Assembly: GCF_004785955.1 (NCBI RefSeq)
Contig: NZ_SJER01000001.1
Coordinates: 248,001 to 312,000 of the forward strand
Source: Halostella litorea
Lineage (GTDB): Archaea > Halobacteriota > Halobacteria > Halobacteriales > Natronoarchaeaceae
Length of the DNA stretch: 64,000 bases
Direction of reading: 5' to 3'
Shown: piece after piece, positions 42,765 through 51,691 of the stretch
Layout: the number at the start of each line of letters is the position of its first letter
How positions within the stretch are numbered: position 1 is the stretch's first letter
The notes under the pieces: model-generated
Seen by the model: only the letters and a program-made list of their open reading frames with translations
Told to the model about the DNA's origin: nothing
Databases searched by the model: none
Translations under genes and position numbers: made by a program

Positions 42765-44174
42765 TCACCTGCTGATTATCCGTTGGAAAAGTGTCCAGAC
42801 TCGCGATTTGCTTCGACCGCTCTGTTGGGCTGCTTCGCGTTCGGCACAGCGGTCGTCTGCAGCCTGTCGTGCTCTCACGAGTCGTTCGTTCCGCCGTTCG
42901 AGGTCTTTGATACGGGCTGTTAATTCCGCTATCGTCTCTAGGTGTGTTGCGTTTCGTTCTCGGAGTTCGTGGAGTGTGGCCTCCCGACGGGTTTGTTGGT
43001 CACTGACGGTACCGTCGGGATCGTCCGACGACCCATCGGTATCTGTTCCCGGTGATTCACGGCGGACTGTCGAGTCGGGGGTCGACCGTGACTGGGAGTG
43101 AGACCGACGAGGATTAGCATCCGTTCTTGGGGTCGGCTCCGTATCCGTGCGGGAACCGGTGGGCTCGTAGAACTCGCTGGTGCCGGCGGTTGCACGTTCG
43201 GCCGTCTTCTCGCCGTACGTGGACCCGTCGCTGAAGTGGACTTCGTCCCATTTCTCGCGATGCAGACCGGAGCGTGCGAACAGTCGGTTCACGCGGTCGG
43301 TGTCGCCGCCGGTCCAGAACGCGAGCATGGAACAGAGCGCCATGTCGGCCTCGGAGTGGCTGTCGTAGCCGCTGGTGTTCCCCTGCCACAGTCTGGCGAA
43401 CTTTTCACCGTTGGCCGCAGCTCGTGCTCGGTCGAGCAAGGCCGTATCGGAGAGCGACGCTGCTGTCGGTGATTGTGTTCCTGTGGTCGTTTCCGTTTCT
43501 GTCCCCGATCCCGTGTCGGCGTTGGTTCGCGGGTTCGATTCTCTAGTGTCTGTCCCGGGAGCCGTCGATTCGACGGTATCGGATCGGTCGGGCGCGAGGT
43601 ACTCTGCGTACACGGTTTCCAGTTCCGTCGTCCGCAGTTCGACCGTCTCCGGAGTGCCGGCGACGTGGTCGCCAGTGACGGTGAAATACCGGGCGTCCTC
43701 GTACAGTTCGATATCGCCGCTTCGATTGCGCTCTCCCGGAAGCCGGCCGCGAACGAGCACGTGATACCCGGTTCCGGATGGGCTCACTTCGGTGTAGGAG
43801 GCAAGCGTCGAAATCACGGACTTGGCCCACGTGTCGGGGTGTCCGGTCTCGGGGTCACGACAGCTATCGAGGTCGACGCCGACGAACGGATCCTCGGCGG
43901 TGAACACGAATCCCAGGCCGTCTGCCGTCTCGTTGCGGACTGCAGTCGCCGGTTCCAGTGTCGCCTGTGCATCCTGGTAGCGTCCCCAGGTGTCCGGGTC
44001 TGTGGCAGAGGCGTACTGGCCCGTCGCGGCGTCGATGGGGACCTTGGTCGATTTCCCGTCACGCGTCTGCTCACGCCAGCAGAGCCACTGATCTCTCGTA
44101 CGCAACACCTCGGGAACGGTCGCCGTCGATGGGGGTGTTTGGGAGGCTGTCATCGTTGGGGTCTCATTCGCCAC
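42765..44174 (-). CDS. Primase-polymerase-like plasmid replication protein
   Basis: 469 residues. The N-terminal AEP-like domain has LGFVFTAEDPFVGVDLDSCR (catalytic DxD-like) and SPSGTGYHVLVRGRLPG; a low-complexity Thr/Ser/Asp linker follows (about 195-245). The block LLDRARAAANGEKFARLWQG through WTGGDTDRVNRLFARSGL resembles the helix-bundle domain of NrS-1-like viral primase-polymerases. The C-terminal part is a long disordered stretch plus a coiled coil (about 395-450). It probably primes DNA synthesis of the element. No helicase domain is present. Confidence 0.8.
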   Translation of the reverse strand: MANETPTMTASQTPPSTATVPEVLRTRDQWLCWREQTRDGKSTKVPIDAATGQYASATDPDTWGRYQDAQATLEPATAVRNETADGLGFVFTAEDPFVGVDLDSCRDPETGHPDTWAKSVISTLASYTEVSPSGTGYHVLVRGRLPGERNRSGDIELYEDARYFTVTGDHVAGTPETVELRTTELETVYAEYLAPDRSDTVESTAPGTDTRESNPRTNADTGSGTETETTTGTQSPTAASLSDTALLDRARAAANGEKFARLWQGNTSGYDSHSEADMALCSMLAFWTGGDTDRVNRLFARSGLHREKWDEVHFSDGSTYGEKTAERATAGTSEFYEPTGSRTDTEPTPRTDANPRRSHSQSRSTPDSTVRRESPGTDTDGSSDDPDGTVSDQQTRREATLHELRERNATHLETIAELTARIKDLERRNERLVRARQAADDRCAEREAAQQSGRSKSRVWTLFQRIISR

Positions 44175-45231
44175 TCAGGTGCGTGCGATCCGTTCTCAGT
44201 GAGTCCACACACCTGATTGGTGTATGCACGTTCGTGGGGGTGTACATCGGGTCGATACGGTCCGATTCACGTGGTGGTTCTTGGGTGTTTCTACACGCCA
44301 CTACTGGGCGAGAGAGGGGTTGTACGGGCCGGGTAGGTGTTCTCGCTCTCGCTCCGGTGGTGTACATCTCCCGTATGCTCCGGAGAGAAGCCGTTTCGTG
44401 GACGATTGTATGATGTGTGGACGGTCATGGGGACCCGGCCACTCCGAGGGAATGATACGGTGTGGGTTTCCCCGCAGTCCGAGGCCCGGAGACGGCCGTT
44501 TTCAGTGGGGCTTCTCCGGTAGTACTGCGATCGGACAGGAATTAATTCGGATCGGAAACCGAGTGACGGTATCCGGTTGTACGAATTTGGGATGCCCGTA
44601 TTGACAGGTATATCTCTCAGTTGTGTCAGTTTGTGCGAGCCCCGGCAGTTTCCCATTCGGCCGCTATGGCTGTTCTCGGGGGTTTTTTGGGTCGCGTATG
44701 GTGTTCGGGGGTCTGTCGGTGCCGAATTCGTTCAAGCGATGTTTTCGGGGGTTTCAGTGCGATTGTACGGGTATGTGCGGATTGCATGCGGAGACGAGCG
44801 AGGTGTGTGCTTGGTGGGCCGTCGTAGCGTTCTGTCGTCATTGCTCTAAGAGACTGCGAGAGGCCGCATATTGTCCGATATGCCCGGATACTCGTTGCAT
44901 GCTCTGCTGGAACACGGATGTTGATCTGCATCGCCGAACATAGCCGAGTACACGGGGTGAGACCACTACCAATTGCGGATACGCCGACTTCGTGTACGGC
45001 CCGTCACGGCGATTGCCTACTCTCTACTATCCTTCGAACACTCCGTTACTGATCCATCCGTCGAGGCTGTTGCGGTGCTAACGTACTCTCCGCCTGGAAC
45101 CACAAGGTGATGAACCGAGGAGATGTAGTAACACCTCAACGGTGGCGACCAGTTCAATTTTCTCGACCACCGAACGCCGCAGGAGGAGTCGTCGGTGCTC
45201 ACCGGGACCGGCCGTCGGGGTCGGTCGTCGG
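44175..45231. other. 1.06-kb region without a convincing gene; possible element boundary
   Basis: The left part (44200-44560) has repeated GTGTACAT-type words (near 44238-44246 and 44360-44370) and several TGTACGGG-like words. The middle holds one Cys-rich frame (44773-44943), listed separately. The right part has nothing recognisable. Base composition is lower in GC than the flanking core genes from 45232 on, so the mobile block probably ends here; I saw no tRNA or direct repeat to mark the end. Confidence 0.45.
44773..44943 (+). CDS. Cys-rich 56-residue frame, doubtful
   Basis: From ATG 44773: MCGLHAETSEVCAWWAVVAF, then CRHCSKRLREAAYCPICPDT and RCMLCW. Four C-x2-C knuckles are more than chance would usually give and could form two zinc ribbons. 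The opposite strand is also open over the same bases, there is no partner gene, and no promoter stands out. Confidence 0.35.
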   Translation: MCGLHAETSEVCAWWAVVAFCRHCSKRLREAAYCPICPDTRCMLCWNTDVDLHRRT

Positions 45232-46872
45232 CTACGCGTCGTCGGAGGCTCCGACGCGGTCCTGTCGGTCGAGGTAGTCCGCGACCCCGGCCCGGAGCGC
45301 CTCCTCGGGCCCGAGGACGCAGTCGCGTCGGAGGTCCGGGAACTGCCCGGCAAGGAGCTCCGGGATCACCGGTTCGCCGGCGGCGATCTCCTCGACGGAC
45401 CGTCCGCGGAAGTGCGAGCGCAGGATGTCCGAGACGGCCCGGCTGACCGCACAGCTTTCGGCGTCGACGGCGATCCCCTCGACGACTCCCTCCGGGGAGA
45501 CCGATACGGCGAACGACGCCTCGTCGCCGCAGGTCAGTTCCCGGCGCGAGATCCGGATCGTCGGGTCGTCAACCGTCGCGTCGCCGCTCCCCTCGGCGTG
45601 GTGTTCGGCGATCTTCCCGTGGTAGCGGTCCGAAGCGAGGTGGGCCGGCAGTTCCTCCTGCGCTCCGTCGACCGCGGCGACCAGCGCGTCGACCTCGGCT
45701 TTCGTGTTGTAGACGTAAAACGAGGCCCGGACGGAACCGGGCACGTCCATCGCGTCGTGGAGCGGCTGCGTACAGTGGTCGCCCGCGCGGACGGCGATCC
45801 CCCGGGCGTTCAGCAACGACGAGAGGTCGTGACCGTGGACCCCGTCGACGTTGAACGAGACGAGCCCCGTTCGTTCCCGCCCCGCCGGCGGACCGTACGT
45901 TTCCACGTGGTCCCTAGTCGCCAGGCGCTCCAGGGCGTACTGGGCCAGTTCGTTTTCGTGCTCACGAACGGCGTCCATGCCGATGTCTTCTAGGTAGTCG
46001 ACCGCCGCAGCGAGCGCGATCCCCTCGGCTATCGGCGGCGTCCCGGCCTCGAACTTCCAGGGTAGCCCGTTCCAGGTAGCCTCGTCGAGTGAGACACGGT
46101 CGATCATCCCACCGCCGTACAGGAACGGCTCCATCTCCTCAAGGAGGTGGCGCTTCCCGTAGAGCCCGCCGATCCCGGTAGGACCTGCCATCTTGTGCCC
46201 GGAGAAGGCGAAGAAATCGAGGTCCAGTGCCTCGACGTCGACGGGTCGTGTCGGGGCCGACTGCGCGCCGTCGACGAGGATACGAGCGTCGTGCTCGTGG
46301 GCGAGGTCCGCGAGTTCGCCGACGGGGTTGACCGTCCCGAGCACGTTCGAGACGTGGGTGACCGCGACGACGGCGGTGTCGTCACCGACTAACTCTGCGG
46401 CGTGATCCATGTCGAGCCGTCCGTCGTCATCTACCCGGACGAACCGGATGTCGGCTCCCGTCCGTTCGGCGACCTGTTGCCAAGTGACGAGCGTGGCGTG
46501 GTGTTCCATCTCGGTCGTCACGATCGCGTCGCCCGGACCGAGTTCGGTTAGGCCGAGCCCATGCGCAACGAGGTTCACGCTCTCGGTGGCATTTTTCGTA
46601 AACACCAGCTCCTCGCGGCCGCCGTTCGCTCCGAGGAAATCGGCGACTCGGTCGTGGGCCTCCTCGTAGGCGACCGAAGCTTCGTGGCTGAGGGCGTGGA
46701 TGCCGCGATGGACGTTGGCGTTGTAGCCGCCGTAGAACTCCTCGAAGACGTCGTACACCTGCTCGGGGGTCTGGGTGGTCGCGGCGTTGTCGAGGTAGAC
46801 GAGCGGCGATCCCTCGACCGTCCGGTCCAGCGCCGGGAAGTCCTCCTTGAGCGCCAGCGGGTCGCAGGTCAT
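45232..46872 (-). CDS. sufS: Cysteine desulfurase SufS fused to SufU-type scaffold
   Basis: 546 residues. Residues 1-410 are a class-V, SufS-type desulfurase: PLP-binding Lys227 in FFAFSGHKMAGPTG and active-site Cys367 in GIAVRAGDHCTQPL. Residues about 415-540 are an IscU/SufU-like domain with three candidate zinc/sulfur Cys in RRELTCGDEAS, VDAESCAVSRAVS and LRRDCVLGPEE. SufS takes sulfur from cysteine and SufU accepts it for Fe-S cluster assembly, so the fusion joins donor and acceptor in one chain. Core-genome composition. Confidence 0.92.
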   Translation of the reverse strand: MTCDPLALKEDFPALDRTVEGSPLVYLDNAATTQTPEQVYDVFEEFYGGYNANVHRGIHALSHEASVAYEEAHDRVADFLGANGGREELVFTKNATESVNLVAHGLGLTELGPGDAIVTTEMEHHATLVTWQQVAERTGADIRFVRVDDDGRLDMDHAAELVGDDTAVVAVTHVSNVLGTVNPVGELADLAHEHDARILVDGAQSAPTRPVDVEALDLDFFAFSGHKMAGPTGIGGLYGKRHLLEEMEPFLYGGGMIDRVSLDEATWNGLPWKFEAGTPPIAEGIALAAAVDYLEDIGMDAVREHENELAQYALERLATRDHVETYGPPAGRERTGLVSFNVDGVHGHDLSSLLNARGIAVRAGDHCTQPLHDAMDVPGSVRASFYVYNTKAEVDALVAAVDGAQEELPAHLASDRYHGKIAEHHAEGSGDATVDDPTIRISRRELTCGDEASFAVSVSPEGVVEGIAVDAESCAVSRAVSDILRSHFRGRSVEEIAAGEPVIPELLAGQFPDLRRDCVLGPEEALRAGVADYLDRQDRVGASDDA

Positions 46873-46874
46873 CG

Positions 46875-47030
46875 TCAGATCCGCCGCCGGATTCCGACCA
46901 TCATGATGGCTAGTACGGGGACGGTCTGAGCAAGCTCCCAGCGGGCCGCCTTCCCGAATCGTTCGTTCCCGGCGACGACCGGACCCCCTCGCTCCTCGCG
47001 GCGGGTTCCCGGACGGTCGATCGTGGCCAC
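46875..47030 (-). CDS. 51-residue small protein upstream of the sufS fusion
   Basis: From GTG 47030: MATIDRPGTRREERGGPVVA, then ERFGKAARWELAQ and a hydrophobic end TVPVLAIMMVGIRRRI. The stop TGA (46875-46877) is 2 bases before the sufS ATG and the frame begins directly after the gene at 47033, so it sits neatly in a three-gene leftward cluster. A C-terminal membrane helix with Arg after it is plausible. No family recognised. Confidence 0.5.
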   Translation of the reverse strand: MATIDRPGTRREERGGPVVAGNERFGKAARWELAQTVPVLAIMMVGIRRRI

Positions 47031-47032
47031 GG

Positions 47033-47338
47033 TTACACCTCCAGTTCGGTCGCGTCGCTCACTTCGAACCGCATGACTTCGGGCTCGCCGGCCAGCAGGT
47101 CGGGCAGCCGGTCCTCGAACGCCTGGAAGTGGTCAGTCCCGATGTGGGACTCGAAGGCGTCCCCGTCCTCGTACCGCTCGACGAAGCGGATCGTGTTCTC
47201 GTCGACCACGTCCGTGGTCGCCCGGTAGTCGATCGTTCCCGGTTCCTCGTTGGACTCCGCGACGAGCGTCTCCACGAGATCCATCGCTTCGTCCCAGTGA
47301 TCCGGATCGATCGGGAAGGCCGCGTGAACGACTATCAT
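47033..47338 (-). CDS. Antibiotic biosynthesis monooxygenase (ABM) domain protein, first copy
   Basis: 101 residues from ATG 47338; the longer frame to 47389 covers the divergent promoter. The ABM ferredoxin-like fold is seen in MIVVHAAFPIDPDHWDEAMD, then PGTIDYRATTDVVDENTIRF, VERYEDGDAFESHIGTDHFQ. ABM proteins are small heme- or quinone-handling monooxygenases. Close relative at 53642. Divergent from the small membrane protein at 47363. Confidence 0.82.
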   Translation of the reverse strand: MIVVHAAFPIDPDHWDEAMDLVETLVAESNEEPGTIDYRATTDVVDENTIRFVERYEDGDAFESHIGTDHFQAFEDRLPDLLAGEPEVMRFEVSDATELEV

Positions 47339-47362
47339 TCCGGACGACCTGTTTCTGCAGGC

Positions 47363-47527
47363 ATGAAAAATAACCAACGGTTCGGTCACTTCAAGCGGGG
47401 GCCGTTTTTCCTGTTTCAGATCGCGCTGTCGGCCGTTGCCCTAGTTGTCTGGGTCCGTGACGGCACGCCCGGACTTGCGACGCTCAGAGCGGTGCTGACG
47501 GACGTACCGGCGATGATCACGAAGTAA
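47363..47527 (+). CDS. 54-residue membrane protein
   Basis: Starts MKNNQRFGHFKRGPFFLFQI and has one membrane helix (FLFQIALSAVALVVWV) followed by an amphipathic end. It lies 24 bases from the divergent ABM gene start. No family recognised. Longer frame upstream overlaps the ABM gene and is rejected. Confidence 0.6.
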   Translation: MKNNQRFGHFKRGPFFLFQIALSAVALVVWVRDGTPGLATLRAVLTDVPAMITK

Positions 47528-47613
47528 GCCGAATTTTCATCGTCCGCGAGCGGACCACGCTCCCGCCACAATAGTTATTTATTTGAACGGTGTTAGCCGG
47601 GCGTAGGTCCCCA

Positions 47614-47769
47614 ATGGTCGATCTTTCCGCCGTTTTCTCGCTCGTGTTCGGGGACGATTCCCGAACCATCCGGGAGTGTCGTCGGTGTGGGACCACATTG
47701 CGTACCGAGGAGGATGATACCACGTGTCCGAACTGTGGCTGCGAAGATATCGCTGAATACATGCTATAA
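47614..47769 (+). CDS. 51-residue zinc-ribbon protein
   Basis: Not long enough for most gene callers. MVDLSAVFSLVFGDDSRTIR then ECRRCGTT and CPNCGCEDIAEYML: a CxxC-x14-CxxC ribbon. Small single zinc-ribbon proteins of this kind are common in haloarchaea and often of unknown role. A TATA-like TTATTTAT (47574-47581) lies about 35 bases before the ATG. Confidence 0.7.
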   Translation: MVDLSAVFSLVFGDDSRTIRECRRCGTTLRTEEDDTTCPNCGCEDIAEYML

Positions 47770-47848
47770 ATATATTCTTCTGGACGAATTTCGAATAATC
47801 TCCTCGTATCCAGAACGTTTTTACTCTCGCAACTAATGTCAATACACT

Positions 47849-48292
47849 ATGGGTTCGGAGCGCGTGCGGTACGTCCCCAAAGTGTGTGCATACGTTACTC
47901 GCGGCGGCGGGAGCGAACTCCTCGTGTTCGAAGGCCCCGACCACGCGGGACTGCAGGTTCCGAAGGGAACGGTCGAGCCCGGCGAGACACTGCAAGAGGC
48001 GCTCCTCCGGGAGGTCAAGGAGGAAAGCGGGCTGGACCTCCCGACCTCGGTCGACTGTGTCGCCCGGGACATCTGGGCCCGTCGGCAGTCGAAGTACTAC
48101 GTTCGGCACTTCTACCACGCGACCGTCAAAGACACCCTTGACACCTGGACGCACGTCGTCACCGGCGACGGCGACGAGGCGGGCAAGCGGTTCGAATACA
48201 GCTGGGTCGACCTGCCGGCAGACCGCGGGTTCGCGCTGGATCTCGACGACTACGTCGGGATGCTGCCCTCGCCCGTGAAGGCGGTTCAGTGA
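47849..48292 (+). CDS. NUDIX hydrolase
   Basis: 147 residues with a canonical NUDIX box G-x5-E-x7-REVKEESGL at 40-62 (GTVEPGETLQEALLREVKEE). It hydrolyses nucleoside diphosphate derivatives with Mg; the substrate cannot be deduced. Short leader with a T-rich box (TTTTTACT, 47817-47824) about 25 bases before the ATG. Confidence 0.88.
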   Translation: MGSERVRYVPKVCAYVTRGGGSELLVFEGPDHAGLQVPKGTVEPGETLQEALLREVKEESGLDLPTSVDCVARDIWARRQSKYYVRHFYHATVKDTLDTWTHVVTGDGDEAGKRFEYSWVDLPADRGFALDLDDYVGMLPSPVKAVQ

Positions 48293-48412
48293 CGCCTGCG
48301 GTTACCGGCCCGGAACCGACGCCGCCGAAAATTGAACGACCAGCAGGCTGATCTCTCATCACCTCGTTGGCAGCCCCCGGATAAGAGCCGTCCCCCGAGG
48401 TGTGGTGTCCGG

Positions 48413-49705
48413 CTACCCCGCGCGATGGTGGAGCCACGCCGCACAGCCGAGCGCGACGAGTCCGCTCACGGCGGCGATGCCGAACGCGACGCGATAGCCG
48501 AGCAGCGTGTACACCCGACTGCCCGCCACCGTCTCGCCCGTCCAGAAGACGTCGAGGGCCCAGCCCATGACGCCCGGCAAGACGGCCGCGCCGAGGAAGC
48601 TCAGCCCGTTTATCGTGCCCGTCGCGGTGCCCGACCGCGCCGCCGTATGGCGCTCCTTGATGACGGTGTAGGAGAGCGTGAACCCGCCGAGCAGGAACAT
48701 CACGCCGAAGAAGACCAGCCCGACGTACCACAGCGGCGGCGTCCCGAGAACGACGATGCTCGCGTACGCGAGGAAGTACACCACGGCGGAGACGAGGATG
48801 ATCCCGGTCCGCTCTTTCAGTCGGTCCGAGAGCCACCCGAGGATAGGCGACCCGAACACGAGGCCGGCGTTGCCGGCGAGCGTGTACAGCGACGCGGTCC
48901 GGACGGAGACGTCGTAGGCTTGCACGACGTAGGGCACGCCCCACAGCCCCATGACGGTGAAGTTCATCCCCGCGGCGAAAAACAGCATCGTACCCATGAT
49001 CCAGGTGTCGCGCCTGTCGAACACCGCCCTGACGCCGTCGAGCACCTCCGAGAAGCTCTGTTCGGTGGATTCGGGCGTGCCCTCGACGGCCGCCAGCCCG
49101 GCGTCGGCCGGCGTGTCCCGGACGAGGACGAACACCGCCGCGGTGAGGGCGAACCCGGCCAGGCCGACGCCGAGCAGGCCGTCGCGCCAGCCGACGGCCG
49201 CGACGAGGACGGCGAGCGGCGTCGCCGCGAGGAGCCCGCCGACCGCCGACGCCGAGAGCGTCAGCCCCGTCACGGTCGCGAACTCGTCGGCCCGGAACCA
49301 GTTGGCACAGTACCGCAGCGTCGCGATGTAGATGACGCCGCCGCCGAGCCCGATGAGCACGCGGGCGAGAAAGCCGGCAAGGTAGGTGCCGCTGAACGAG
49401 AACCAGACGACGCCGAGGCCCATCACGGCCGAACCGAGCGTCGCGACCCGGCGCGTTCCCCACCGGTCGGTGAGGATGCCCGCGAACAACTGCATCGGGG
49501 CGTAGATGTAGAAAAACGCCGAGTGGAGCAAGCCGAGCTCCGCGCCCGTCGTGTCGAACACCCGGCTGAGGGTGTCCGCGAGGACGCCCGTCGAGACGCG
49601 GTGGAAGTTGACGAGGACGAACGCGCCGGCGAGGGCCGCCCAGCCGACCCACCGGCGCGTGGTCGGGTCGTCCCAGACGCGACGGAACATGCTAACGGGG
49701 ACCAT
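48413..49705 (-). CDS. Major facilitator superfamily (MFS) transporter
   Basis: 430 residues with 12 predicted helices. MFS landmarks: loop 2-3 signature GILTDRWGTRRVATLGSA (the GxxxDRxGRR motif) and in the second half GWLSDRLKERTGI. Substrate unknown. It converges with the NUDIX gene and is divergent from the small downstream genes. Confidence 0.88.
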   Translation of the reverse strand: MVPVSMFRRVWDDPTTRRWVGWAALAGAFVLVNFHRVSTGVLADTLSRVFDTTGAELGLLHSAFFYIYAPMQLFAGILTDRWGTRRVATLGSAVMGLGVVWFSFSGTYLAGFLARVLIGLGGGVIYIATLRYCANWFRADEFATVTGLTLSASAVGGLLAATPLAVLVAAVGWRDGLLGVGLAGFALTAAVFVLVRDTPADAGLAAVEGTPESTEQSFSEVLDGVRAVFDRRDTWIMGTMLFFAAGMNFTVMGLWGVPYVVQAYDVSVRTASLYTLAGNAGLVFGSPILGWLSDRLKERTGIILVSAVVYFLAYASIVVLGTPPLWYVGLVFFGVMFLLGGFTLSYTVIKERHTAARSGTATGTINGLSFLGAAVLPGVMGWALDVFWTGETVAGSRVYTLLGYRVAFGIAAVSGLVALGCAAWLHHRAG

Positions 49706-49782
49706 AGCCGTGCTGTCAGATATATCTACCGAGGGATTCGGGGGTCGTTACCGCCGGATGACGTGTTGGAGACTCGCGCCCA

Positions 49783-50550
49783 CTAGCGTGCGACCGCCCA
49801 GAACCGAACGCTCTGGGGGACGTCCCACAGTATCTCGGGGAGTGAACTGTCGGCCGGGTCGTTCTCGACGACCTCGTGTCGCTGGTGTTCGATCAGCCGC
49901 CGGACCTCGAACCCGGCGTCGACGAGCGCGTTGTGAAGGTCGGCCACGGTTCGGTCGAACACCGTCAGCACCGAGTCGTAGTCGTCAATCGATATCTCCC
50001 GGGGGCCCGAATCCATGTAGCTCCCGTCTATACGCCCCGACTCCGCATCGAGGGCCTCGTAGAGGGGGTGGGGCACGCTCAGAACGAAGACCCCCTCGTC
50101 CCGGAGTACGCGCCGTGCCTCGCCGACTGCCTCGTCGAGGCGGTCGACCATCTGGAACGCCGCCTCGGACGACGCGACGTCGAACCCGTCGTCGGCGAGT
50201 GGGACGTTCGTCACGTCGCCCTGGACGAACCGCGCGTCGACGCCGTAGAAGTCCCGCAACCGCCTCGCGTGTCGCAGTTGTTCGCCCGAGAAATCGACGC
50301 CGACGACGGTGTCAGCCCCCAACCCCGCGGTTCCGACGCTTCCCTGTCCGCCGCCGCAGCCGAGTTCGACGTAATCCTTCCCCTCGACGGAGTCGAGGAT
50401 CTCCGGCTGGTGGCCGCCCGGAGCGTCCGGCGCGAACGGCGACGGCGCGGGCGGGAGGTCCCCGTCTGCCGTGTCGGCGTTCCAGGTGGACTGGAACGCG
50501 TCGCTCCACTCGTCCCACAGCCGTCGGTTTTCGCGCCTGTGGTCCGGCAT
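49783..50550 (-). CDS. Class I SAM-dependent methyltransferase
   Basis: 255 residues. Motif I VELGCGGGQGSV (near 76-87), motif Post-I VVGVDFSGEQLRHAR, and FVQGDVTNVPLADDGFDVAS (motif II with the acidic pair) identify a Methyltransf_11/25-type fold. N-terminal RENRRLWDEWSDAFQSTWN is typical of haloarchaeal members. Substrate unknown. Confidence 0.87.
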   Translation of the reverse strand: MPDHRRENRRLWDEWSDAFQSTWNADTADGDLPPAPSPFAPDAPGGHQPEILDSVEGKDYVELGCGGGQGSVGTAGLGADTVVGVDFSGEQLRHARRLRDFYGVDARFVQGDVTNVPLADDGFDVASSEAAFQMVDRLDEAVGEARRVLRDEGVFVLSVPHPLYEALDAESGRIDGSYMDSGPREISIDDYDSVLTVFDRTVADLHNALVDAGFEVRRLIEHQRHEVVENDPADSSLPEILWDVPQSVRFWAVAR

Positions 50551-50731
50551 TGGCCCACGTTGCTCCGGGGTGGAGTATGAACGTTCCCCCAGTTCGAGAC
50601 ACTGTCACACGCCGGAGTGACGCTTCCGGCGTCGTGGAGGGGCCGGGAGTTCTGCCACGCTTCGGGTCTAGGAAGGGGGACCGAACCGGCGAAACGTTTC
50701 TAACACCCGATGGGATCGTTTGTAGTACTGC

Positions 50732-51691
50732 ATGTCGTCAGATCGGCCGACTGATCCGGCGGGGATGTCACCGGACGACGCGTTCGCCGCGCTGGGCAAC
50801 GAAACCCGGATCGAAACGCTTCGAGTGCTGGGCGACGCCGATCGTCCCCTCCCGTTCTCGGAGTTGAAAGACCGGGTCGGGATGCGGGACTCGGGCCAGT
50901 TCAATTACCACCTCGACGAACTCCGGGGACACTTCGTTCGGCAGGTCGAGAGCGAGTACGTCCTCAGCCAGACCGGCCAGCGGGTGGTCGAAGCCATTCT
51001 CTCCGGGACGGTCACTGACGCGCCCGTCGTCGAGCCGACGGAGATCGACCAGGAGTGCCACTTCTGCGGCGGGACCGTGGCCATCAGCTACCAGCAGGAA
51101 CAGGTCGACATTCACTGCACGGAGTGTGACGGGCGACTAGGGGAGTCGCTCGAATCGAGTACGCTCGATCTGCCGGCGGATTTCGGCTGGCTCGGTGCAC
51201 TTCCGCTCCCGCCCGCCGGCGTTCGGGATCGCGATCCCGAAGAGGTGCTCCTGGCCGCGACGACGCTCGGCCAAAGCGAGTACGTAGCAGCGAGCCAGGG
51301 CGTCTGTCCCCGGTGTTCGGCGACGGTGTCCCGCGAACTCCGGGCGTGTCCGGACCACCACGCGGACGACGGGATCTGTTCGACGTGTGGGCACCGCCGG
51401 GAGGTGCTGTTCTCGGCGCGGTGTCGCGTGTGTAACTTCGCGACGGGTGGCGGTCCCGTGATGGCGCTGTTTTCGGATGCCGATTTCCTCTCGCATCTCC
51501 TCGCACACGGCATCAACCCGGTCGCGCCGGACTCCACGATGGAACTCTACGGGGCGCTCCACAACTACGACGTCGAGATTGACGGGCCCGACGCGACCCG
51601 CGTCACGATCACGCACACGCTCGGTGATGACACGTTCACGAAGACGCTCGGCGACGAACTCCCGGTGACGACTAGTCGAGAAACAGCCTGA
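50732..51691 (+). CDS. ArsR-like winged-helix protein with zinc-ribbon C-terminal domain
   Basis: 319 residues. N-terminal ArsR-type winged helix (AALGNETRIETLRVLGDADR, FSELKDRVGMRDSGQFNYHL). Then several Cys pairs: CHFCGG/CTEC, CPRC, CSTC and CRVC, enough for two or three zinc ribbons. The last ~80 residues are a mixed alpha/beta domain. A common haloarchaeal regulator type of unknown target. It overlaps the convergent NUDIX-like gene by 20 bases. Confidence 0.82.
   Translation: MSSDRPTDPAGMSPDDAFAALGNETRIETLRVLGDADRPLPFSELKDRVGMRDSGQFNYHLDELRGHFVRQVESEYVLSQTGQRVVEAILSGTVTDAPVVEPTEIDQECHFCGGTVAISYQQEQVDIHCTECDGRLGESLESSTLDLPADFGWLGALPLPPAGVRDRDPEEVLLAATTLGQSEYVAASQGVCPRCSATVSRELRACPDHHADDGICSTCGHRREVLFSARCRVCNFATGGGPVMALFSDADFLSHLLAHGINPVAPDSTMELYGALHNYDVEIDGPDATRVTITHTLGDDTFTKTLGDELPVTTSRETA

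Noticed and set aside
2640-45200. Attachment sites for a large ICE spanning the whole accessory region
   Set aside because: No tRNA gene and no direct repeat shared between the left (2640-3320) and right (44175-45231) ends could be found by eye.
48332-49786. 484-codon frame opposite the MFS gene
   Set aside because: Antisense shadow; no membrane segments or known motifs, and the MFS landmarks on the other strand are unambiguous.
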